Assembly (NCBI RefSeq): GCF_019320115.1
Contig: NC_089585.1
Coordinates: 141,841,426 to 141,905,425, forward strand
Source: Miscanthus floridulus
Lineage: Eukaryota > Streptophyta > Magnoliopsida > Poales > Poaceae
DNA length: 64,000 nt
Direction of reading: 5' to 3'
Below the pieces are notes generated by a model, which searched no databases, was not told the origin of the DNA, and saw only the letters and a program-made list of their open reading frames with translations. A program made the translations under genes and the position numbers. Positions 57,571 to 64,000 of this stretch are shown one piece after another; position 1 is the first letter of the stretch, and each line of letters starts with the position of its first letter.

Positions 57571-57933
57571 GCCAGGACGCCATGAGAAGAACTACAAAGT
57601 GGGCACTTGAGCTGATGGATCAAGGCATCATATATGCCTCCCGAATGGCGATCAAATCCTAGATATTGGCTGACTTCATCGCCGAATGGACCAAGGTCTA
57701 GACACCACCGGCGGTCGTCGATCAAGAGTACTGGACGATGTACTTTGATGGATCGCTGATGAAAAAGGGCACCGGCGCGGGGCTGGTCTTCGTATCACCC
57801 CTTGGGGTCTGCATGAGGTACATGGTTCGGCTCCATTTCCCCTCATCAAATAATGTGGTCGAATACGAAGCACTCGTCAATGGCCTACGCATCGCCATCG
57901 AGTTGGGCATCCGACGCCTCGACATTCGGGGTG
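57571..57933 (+). pseudogene. E2 second RNase H, cut by E3
   Basis: EYWTMYFDGSLMKKGTGAGL, NNVVEYEALVNGLRIAIELG, then RLDIRG, where the domain stops at the E3 LTR just before the expected third catalytic Asp. TAG codons at 57,660 and 57,699. Confidence 0.85.
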
Positions 57934-58334
57934 TGTCGATGCGGGACCCATAGGATACCCCGCAAGGGAAAGAGAAGATCTAGTCTAACTAGGATTCTTC
58001 CCATGTAATCTTAGTAGTAGTACTATTCAGTAATTCTACTAGGAACTCTCATTATAAACCGACTAGGACTCTGGCCTCCTGACTATATAAAGGAGGGCAG
58101 GGCTCCTGGGGAAAAGGACAATAGAACAACAATTGTACGACACTTCATAATCAATCCAACGTAGAGGCTAACGCCGGCTGGACGTAGGGCTGTTACTCGA
58201 TCAACGATCGAGGGTCCGAACCAGGATAAGTCGTTTGTCTCTTGCGTTCACCATCGAGTTCTGCACACGCTGAAGCCCGAATAATACTGCCTCAGGTACC
58301 CCCGTGGCAGGCTATCGGTGGTCAAACATCGACA
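57934..58334 (+). mobile_element. E3 5' LTR (401 bp)
   Basis: TGTCGATG at the start and CATCGACA at the end form a perfect 8-bp terminal inverted repeat. Contains CTATATAAAGG. The 5 bp before it (GGGTG) are the expected target duplication to be matched after the 3' LTR. Confidence 0.9.
58085..58092 (+). promoter_or_regulatory. TATA box of E3 LTR
   Basis: TATATAAA in GACTATATAAAGGAGGG, about 150 bp after the LTR start. Confidence 0.6.
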
Positions 58335-58336
58335 GC

Positions 58337-58354
58337 TGGTGCGCCAGGTAGGGG
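58337..58354 (+). other. E3 primer binding site
   Basis: TGGTGCGCCAGGTAGGGG two bases after the LTR end; one substitution from the E2 site. Confidence 0.75.
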
Positions 58355-58383
58355 CTTTTGGTGACTTTGCATCCGAGAGCTCG

Positions 58384-58689
58384 ATGGACCTCGATAACAT
58401 GATCTTCCCGACAGGATCAACTTTTATCTTCGGCTCATGGCTCTATGAGGCGGACAACTACGGAAAGCTTCAAGGCCATCTCCTCAAAAATCCGGATCAT
58501 CATGGAGAATTTCCTATTTCAACAACTACGACGGATCAGCTCACCAGAAGATTCGCGCAGCTCATAATATCCGATTCAAATCAGATTTCACGGCTACGCG
58601 CATCCGACTCGAATTCAAGTTCCATGTCCAAGGTGAAGTTTTATCCGAGTCCTTTCAAGAAATCGAGCTCTTTTTCGGTAGGATTGTAG
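58384..58689 (+). CDS. E3 gag leader ORF
   Basis: ATG at 58,384; about 101 codons starting MDLDNMIFPTGSTFIFGSWL and ending in a Ser-rich tail at a TAG (58,687). It occupies the same place as the leader peptides of the other elements and has a similar F-FGS motif. The main gag frame starts 20 bp later in another frame, so a small indel may separate one original frame. Confidence 0.6.
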   Translation: MDLDNMIFPTGSTFIFGSWLYEADNYGKLQGHLLKNPDHHGEFPISTTTTDQLTRRFAQLIISDSNQISRLRASDSNSSSMSKVKFYPSPFKKSSSFSVGL

Positions 58690-58708
58690 AGCACAACCCA
58701 AAACAACT

Positions 58709-59467
58709 ATGACTTGGGCCAGATCAACAACCCACAGACAAGAAGATCAAAATCAAAGGAAGTCCGCTTTCGAAAGACTTGGGCCAGGTGGAAGCCATAA
58801 CGGAGAGAGTAGGAAGGAACATAATCAAGGCCACCAATTTGAACAACCATGGAAGACCAGGAGTAGGGTGCCTACCCAGACAGCCTCACAGAATAATTCC
58901 CATCAAAACAACAGTTGGCCAGAAGGAGGTGCCGAATCCGAATTCAAAGAAGCCGGAACACACGACAGATTCCCCTGTTTCGCGAACAGGCTTGCATCGG
59001 TACGATTACCTCACAAGTTCAAACCGTCTAACCACTCTAAGTATGATGGCAAAACTGAACCAAGGCAATGGCTCAGAATATATTCACAATCAATTGAACT
59101 AGCTGGAGGAGACGACGATATCAAAACCCTGTTCTTTCCCATGGCACTAGAAGCCATGCCCCTCCAATGGTTCGACAAATTAAATCCAGGATCTATCAGA
59201 AATTGGGAGGACTTGCAAAGAGCTTTTTATGAAAATTTCATAGGAATCATTACATACCCAATCACTCATGCAGAACTGAAAGGACTCAAGCAAAAGGGAG
59301 GCGAAAGTCTCAGAAATTACTATCGACGATTCGGCGAACTACAGGCTCAAGTGCATGACATCACCGAACGAGAAGTAATTGAAGCTTTCTCTCACGGAAT
59401 CATGGCTAGGTGGCAATTTCAAGACTTCTGCAAAGAAAATCCGAGAAACAATGAAGAATTCAGATGA
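58709..59467 (+). CDS. E3 gag capsid
   Basis: A 252-codon frame with a hydrophilic, Asn/Gln-rich first 90 residues, then LPHKFKPSNHSKYDGKTEPR, QWLRIYSQSIELAGGDDDIK, FFPMALEAMPLQWFDKLNPG and NWEDLQRAFYENFIG, the Retrotrans_gag pattern. Ends at a TGA (59,465) in the place of an expected Arg codon; the frame then continues. Confidence 0.85.
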   Translation: MTWARSTTHRQEDQNQRKSAFERLGPGGSHNGESRKEHNQGHQFEQPWKTRSRVPTQTASQNNSHQNNSWPEGGAESEFKEAGTHDRFPCFANRLASVRLPHKFKPSNHSKYDGKTEPRQWLRIYSQSIELAGGDDDIKTLFFPMALEAMPLQWFDKLNPGSIRNWEDLQRAFYENFIGIITYPITHAELKGLKQKGGESLRNYYRRFGELQAQVHDITEREVIEAFSHGIMARWQFQDFCKENPRNNEEFR

Positions 59468-59479
59468 ACAGTAGAAAAG

Positions 59480-60436
59480 ATGATTACTGTAGAAGAAAAA
59501 ACACGAGAGAGGTTCCCGGATAGAAGCAACCAGGACAACCCGGACAAGCCAAATCATCGAAATAGCAGACATCAAGAAAGAAAACGTAGACCAGACAATA
59601 CCGTGGCAATGGCCGACAAATCAAAGAAGTTTTTCAAACCCAGAAGATATGATGACATTGAAAACATACGTTGCCCATTGCACCCTAATGGGAGGCACAC
59701 CATCGGAAATTGCTACACTTTCAATGATCGATACACAAGAAAAGATAGTAAGGAGAACACCAAAGAGGACAATCATAAAAAAGATGAAGACAACCACGAG
59801 GACAAAGGATTCCAAAAACCCAGGGGAACAGTAGCAGTGATCTTCTCAGGGTCTCCAGATTGCAGAAGCAAACATCAAGAAAAACTAGCACTACGGACTA
59901 TCATGACAGCAGAACCGGCTACACCAAGATATCTCAATTGGTCACAATATCCAATCCAATTTTCAAGAGAAGACCAATGGACTAGCGTGGGAAACGCAGG
60001 TCATTATCCACTGATTCTAGATCCAACTATTGCTGGTATGACTGTCACCAAAGTACTAATCGACGGGGGAGCCGGACTCAACATCATCTTTTCAGAAACA
60101 CTAAGGAAGATGGGACTACAATTCGCCGGGATGATTACACCAACAAGTACACCTTTTTACAGGATAGTACCAGGCAAGGCAGCCGTGCCACTTGGACAAA
60201 TTACTTTACCCGTTACTTTTGGAACTCCTTCAAACTATCGAACAGAGTTTATCAAATTTGAGGTCGCAAACTTTGATTTGTCATATCATGCAATCCTCGG
60301 ACGCCCAGCACTGGCAAAATTCATGGCAATACCACATTATCCATACTTACTGCTTAAGATGCCAGGACCCAACGGTATCCTTTCTCTTCGAAGTGATTTG
60401 AAGCGTGCTTTTAACTGCGACGTTCAGGCAATCTAA
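59480..60436 (+). CDS. E3 gag C-terminus (zinc knuckle) and protease
   Basis: Same frame as the capsid. Zinc-knuckle-like CPLHPNGRHTIGNC at about 59,671-59,712, a Lys/Asp-rich linker, then TKVLIDGGAGLNIIFSETLR (DGG retropepsin active site, about 60,053) and LSYHAILGRPALAKFMAIPH. Ends at a TAA (60,434) where a Gln codon is expected. Processes the polyprotein in intact elements. Confidence 0.85.
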   Translation: MITVEEKTRERFPDRSNQDNPDKPNHRNSRHQERKRRPDNTVAMADKSKKFFKPRRYDDIENIRCPLHPNGRHTIGNCYTFNDRYTRKDSKENTKEDNHKKDEDNHEDKGFQKPRGTVAVIFSGSPDCRSKHQEKLALRTIMTAEPATPRYLNWSQYPIQFSREDQWTSVGNAGHYPLILDPTIAGMTVTKVLIDGGAGLNIIFSETLRKMGLQFAGMITPTSTPFYRIVPGKAAVPLGQITLPVTFGTPSNYRTEFIKFEVANFDLSYHAILGRPALAKFMAIPHYPYLLLKMPGPNGILSLRSDLKRAFNCDVQAI

Positions 60437-60493
60437 ATTGCAGCCAAAGCACAAGCCAACAATGGAAGAAAGAAATAGCCACAATTGCTGCAG

Positions 60494-61611
60494 AGATGAG
60501 CCAAGAAGAATTACAAATACCGGCTAAAAAGCCCAGCATCATCGCACCACCAAAAGAAGCCGACGTCAAGCAAATCGACTTGGGCACTGGTGATACCTCC
60601 AAGACAGCAACCATCAGTGCTCACCTCTCGGCAAAATAGGAACTCGTGCTCACCAACTTTCTTCGGGACAACAAAGATATCTTCGCTTGAAAGCCGGCCG
60701 ACATGCCAGGTGTCCCAAGAGAGTTGGCTGAGTACAGAATTGATGTTAATGAAAGCTCTAAGCCTACAAAGCAACAACTACGACGATTCTCACCTGACAA
60801 AAAGGCAATGATTAAAAAGGAAATCACAAAACTGATGGCAGCCGGATTCATCAGAGAAATCCTTCATCCAGACTGGCTAGCAAACCCGGTCCTTGTGTAG
60901 AAGAAGAACACAGACGAGTGGCGTATGTGCGTCGACTACATGGATCTCAACAAACATTGCCCAAAAGATCCGTTCGGGCTACCACGCATTAACCAGATAG
61001 TTGACTCAACAGCAGGGTCTGCACTATTATCCTTTCTCGATTGCTATTCAGGGTATCACCAGATCGCATTAAAAGAACAAGACCAGAGCAAGACGTCTTT
61101 CATTACTCCGTTCGGTGCTTACTGTTACAAGACCATGTCGTTTGGACTAAAGAACGCTGGCGCCACATACCAAAGAGCTATCCAAACTTGCCTTGGGGAT
61201 CAAATCGGTGAAAATATGGAGGCATACGTGGATGATGTAGTGGTGAAAACAAAGAACCCAGACACTCTGATTGAAGACTTAAAGCAAACCTTCGAAAACT
61301 TGAAGAGATGGAGATGGAAGTTGAACCCAAATAAATGTATATTCGGAGTTCCCTCAGGACAACTACTTGGATTTTTGGTCAGTCAGCGCGGGATTGAAGC
61401 CAGCACCAAGCAAATTCGAGCTATAACAGAAATGGGCCCACCTAGAAATATCAAAGATGTGCAAAAGCTAACAGGCTGCATGGCGGCACTCAATCATTTC
61501 ATTTCAAGGCTCGGTGAAAAAGGACTACCTTTCTTTAAACTACTAAAGAAGATAGATAAGTTCGAATGGACAGAAGAAGCCAATGAAGCTTTCAAGAAAC
61601 TTAAGGCATAG
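60494..61611 (+). pseudogene. E3 reverse transcriptase
   Basis: PGVPRELAEYRIDVNESSK, WRMCVDYMDLNKHCPKDPFG, FLDCYSGYHQIALKEQDQSK, MSFGLKNAGATYQRAIQTCL, catalytic YVDDVVVK (61,225-61,248), then thumb sequence to KKLKA. One frame, with stops at 60,637 (TAG), 60,688 (TGA), 60,898 (TAG) and 61,609 (TAG), each a single-base change from Gln or Trp. A frame change separates it from the protease at about 60,440-60,466. Confidence 0.88.
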
Positions 61612-63816
61612 CTCACATCCTCACCAATTCTCACACCCCCAAGGAAAGATGAAGATATGATGCTATACATTGCGGCGACTACTGCTGTGGTCAGCACGGC
61701 AATAGTCGTAGAAAGAGAAGAAGAAGGACGCGTGTATAAAGTACAACGACCCGTATATTACATCAGTGAAGTATTATCTGAATCAAAAATACGGTACCCG
61801 CATGTGCAAAAACTACTCTACGCCCTATTGATCACTTCATGCAAGCTTCACCACTATTTTGAAAGCCACCAGATCACAGTGGTGACAGACTTCCCGCTCG
61901 GAGACATCTTACACAACAGAGATGCGACGGGACGCATATCAAAGTGGGCAGTTGAACTCGGAGCTCTTAACATCGATTTCACCCCGCAGAAAGCAATCAA
62001 ATCTCAAGCCCTTGCCGATTTTGTGGCCGAGTGGACAGAGATTCAACAGCCTTTATCAGATACAATCCTTGACCACTGGAAGATGTACTTTGATGGGTCA
62101 CTCAAACTAGGCAGAGCCGGTGCAGGCGTTCTCCTCATTTCTCCAGAAGGAAAACAACTCAAGTACGTCCTTCAGATATTATGGCAAGCTACAAATAACG
62201 AAGCAGAATATGAAGCCCTCATCCACAGGCTACGAGTGGTAATTACCCTCGGAATAAAGAGATTACTCGTATACGGCGATTCAGCAGTAGTCATCAACCA
62301 AGTCAACAAAGATTGTGATTGCACCAAAGAAAACATGGGTGCTTACTGTGCTGAAATACGGAAACTTGAAAAACATTTCCAAGGATTAGAAATTCTACAC
62401 GTCCTGTGTGATTCCAACATTGCAGCAGATGTCCTCGCCAAGCTCGGATCAGACAGAGCGAAGGTTCCACCCGGCATATTCATAGAAGAGCTATTAGTTC
62501 CCTCTATCAAACAACCCGGTAAGACAACCCCTGAAATTCAGGCTAAAGGCGTTCAGATCTTGGTAATCAACACTTCATGGAGCCAAGTTTTCATCGACTA
62601 TATCAAAGAAAATAAATTGACAGTGGATAAAGCAAAAGCCACCCAAGTTATTCACAGAAGCAAAAACTACGTTCTAGTAGGAGATAGACTTTACAGAAGA
62701 GCAGCATCATCAGGAGTACTCCTAAAATGTGTCTCATTTGAAGAAGGCAAAGAGATCCTAGACGAAATACACTCAGGTTGCTGTGGAAATCATGCCGCTT
62801 CAAGAACACTGGTTGGCAAAGCATTTCGCACCGGATTCTACTGGCCAACCGCTTTGAAAGACGTAGAAGAACTTGTCAGAAAATGCAAAGGTTGCCAAAT
62901 GTTTGCAAGACAAGCCTATGTGCCAGCTCACAATCTTATCTGCATCCCACCCGCTTGGCCTTTTTTCTGCTGGGGGCTAGATCAAGTAGGACCTCTGAAG
63001 AAAGCAAAAGGCGGCTTCGAGTACATCTTTGTAGCAATCGACAAGTTCACCAAGTGGATTGAATACAAACCACTCGCGAAATACAGCGCAGCCAAAGCAG
63101 TCGAGTTCATCCAAGACATTATGCACCGCTTCGGCATGCCCAATCGAATCATCACAGATCTAGGCTCCCCCTTCACAGCTACAGAATTCAAAAGCTGGGC
63201 ACAAGACTGTGGTTTCAGTATAGACTATGCGTCTGTTGCACATCCAGAAGCCAACGGACAAGTAGAAAGGGCTAATGGACTCATACTAGCCGAATTAAAA
63301 CCAAGGTTATACAAAGAACTAGTGGACTATGGGTCCAAATGGATTGAAGAATTACCTAAAGTAGTATGGGGGCTACGAACTCAAATAAGCAGAGCAACAG
63401 GCTACTCACCCTTCTTCCTAGTTTATGGGTCAGAGGCCGTACTGCCTGCCGACTTGATCTGGACATCACCAAAGATAGAACAATACGATGAAGGAGAAGC
63501 AGAACACACAAGAAGATTAGAACTCAACAGCTCAGAAGAAGTCAAAGTAAACGCTACCCTCCAATCAGCCAGATACCTACAAGGTTTAAGACGACACTAC
63601 AACAAGAGTACCCATCCTCGATCATTACAAGTCGGAGACTTAGTGCTAAGAAGGATACAAAAAACTGACAGACGACATAAGCTACTCAGTCCATGGGAAG
63701 GTTCGTTCATTGTCACAAAAGTCACCGGACCAGGCACATACAAGTTAATAACCGAAGATGGAAGAGAAGTCAGCAATACATGGCACATCAGCCAGCTAAG
63801 AAGATTCTACGCGTAA
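61612..63816 (+). CDS. E3 RNase H 1, RNase H 2 and integrase, uninterrupted
   Basis: Open for about 730 codons to TAA at 63,814. RNase H 1: DMMLYIAATTAVVSTAIVVE, YYISEVLSESKIRYPHVQKL. RNase H 2: HWKMYFDGSLKLGRAGAGVL, NNEAEYEALIHRLRVVITLG, VYGDSAVVINQV, DVLAKLGSD (D-E-D-D residues present). Integrase: zinc domain IHSGCCGNHAASR...CKGC (about 62,770-62,905), core Asp in GLDQVGPLKK, Asp in NRIITDLGSPF and Glu in NGQVERANG with D35E spacing, and a C-terminal domain with LSPWEGSFIVTKVTGPGTYK and NTWHISQLRRFYA. All catalytic residues are visible, so this part could be active if the upstream stops were absent. Confidence 0.9.
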   Translation, partial: LTSSPILTPPRKDEDMMLYIAATTAVVSTAIVVEREEEGRVYKVQRPVYYISEVLSESKIRYPHVQKLLYALLITSCKLHHYFESHQITVVTDFPLGDILHNRDATGRISKWAVELGALNIDFTPQKAIKSQALADFVAEWTEIQQPLSDTILDHWKMYFDGSLKLGRAGAGVLLISPEGKQLKYVLQILWQATNNEAEYEALIHRLRVVITLGIKRLLVYGDSAVVINQVNKDCDCTKENMGAYCAEIRKLEKHFQGLEILHVLCDSNIAADVLAKLGSDRAKVPPGIFIEELLVPSIKQPGKTTPEIQAKGVQILVINTSWSQVFIDYIKENKLTVDKAKATQVIHRSKNYVLVGDRLYRRAASSGVLLKCVSFEEGKEILDEIHSGCCGNHAASRTLVGKAFRTGFYWPTALKDVEELVRKCKGCQMFARQAYVPAHNLICIPPAWPFFCWGLDQVGPLKKAKGGFEYIFVAIDKFTKWIEYKPLAKYSAAKAVEFIQDIMHRFGMPNRIITDLGSPFTATEFKSWAQDCGFSIDYASVAHPEANGQVERANGLILAELKPRLYKELVDYGSKWIEELPKVVWGLRTQISRATGYSPFFLVYGSEAVLPADLIWTSPKIEQYDEGEAEHTRRLELNSSEEVKVNATLQSARYLQGLRRHYNKSTHPRSLQVGDLVLRRIQKTDRRHKLLSPWEGSFIVTKVTGPGTYKLITEDGREVSNTWHISQLRRFYA

Positions 63817-64000
63817 AAACAACTCAAGAAAAAACAGATATGCAAGCCACAAGGGACCAACATTCACAATCGACAAAGGACAATATTCCTCGACAAAATA
63901 TGTATTAATTCATGATCAATAAAGATGATATTCATCCACAGCATGTCTTGTCATGACTTTCAACGAGTTGTTTTCACGAAACAAAAAGCAAAATGGCTGA
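63817..64000 (+). other. E3 untranslated region after pol
   Basis: AT-rich sequence to the window end; no polypurine tract or LTR reached. Whether an antisense gene follows, as in E1, cannot be seen. Confidence 0.5.

Larger units (their letters stand above)
52110..57933 (+). mobile_element. Ty3/gypsy retrotransposon E2 (dual RNase H), 5' portion, interrupted by E3
   Basis: 5' LTR, primer site, gag, protease, RT, RNase H 1 and most of RNase H 2; then E3 begins in mid-domain. The rest (integrase, 3' LTR) is expected beyond the right window edge. Closest to E1 by RT, gag spacer and LTR core sequence. Confidence 0.88.
57934..64000 (+). mobile_element. Ty3/gypsy retrotransposon E3 (dual RNase H), nearly intact, right end beyond window
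   Basis: A 401-bp LTR, primer site, gag, protease, RT, RNase H 1 and 2, and complete integrase. It is inserted in the second RNase H of E2 in the same orientation. AT-richer codon use than E1/E2 and far fewer stops indicate a younger insertion from another family. The 3' LTR must lie to the right of 64,000. Confidence 0.9.

Overview
The window is nuclear DNA from a grass, most likely a panicoid such as sorghum, sugarcane or Miscanthus. The evidence is nested Ty3/gypsy retrotransposons with TGTCGG-type LTRs and TATAAAAGG core promoters, a CACTA element with a GAT target duplication, MITEs of grass type, Helitron-like ends, an L1-type LINE tail and a small cytosolic sulfotransferase cluster. 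Species is inference. There are no bacterial genes, rRNA, tRNA or CRISPR arrays. Nearly all host-gene content is sulfotransferase; the rest is mobile DNA.

Layout. 1-25,761 holds two direct copies of one ~13.2-kb unit, with the junction at 12,540|12,541 (copy 1 is cut by the left window edge). Each unit contains, left to right: a minus-strand gypsy gag remnant; a single LTR of ~1.5 kb with a 51-bp tandem repeat; a Helitron-like element; the last exon of a sulfotransferase; AT-rich and GC-rich repeats; a second Helitron-like element; two copies of a small unrecognised ORF; Micron-like MITEs in (TA)n tracts; a 5'-truncated LINE with 16-bp target duplications; and the left end of a TIR transposon. 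Only copy 2 keeps that transposon whole (25,297-27,061), and it carries a mitochondrial HSP70 gene fragment. Differences between copies are mostly 1-bp indels in patches, so real tandem duplication and assembly artefact are both possible.

27-35 kb: a near-complete sulfotransferase gene with one frameshift (28,854-29,862, minus) and a second sulfotransferase that is a pseudogene split by a LINE fragment, which is itself split by a 1,042-bp CACTA element. Several MITEs lie around them.

35.5-49.4 kb: a large decayed Ty3/gypsy element (E1) with a truncated 5' LTR, gag, protease, RT, two RNase H domains, integrase, then a 3.8-kb antisense gene between pol and the 3' LTR. The antisense gene matches the 'putative gypsy type transposon' family (Pfam Transposase_28) and shows four short canonical introns on the minus strand. 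The dual RNase H plus antisense gene point to the Tat lineage.

49.4-52.1 kb: MITEs (one Mutator-like with a perfect 9-bp target duplication), Micron-like elements and an orphan ORF. 52.1-57.9 kb: the 5' two thirds of a second dual-RNase-H gypsy element (E2), interrupted in its second RNase H by a younger, nearly intact one (E3, 57,934 to beyond the window end). In all three elements the pol frames are broken mainly by in-frame stops, mostly TAG where Gln or Trp is expected, which fits deamination of methylated cytosines in silenced copies.
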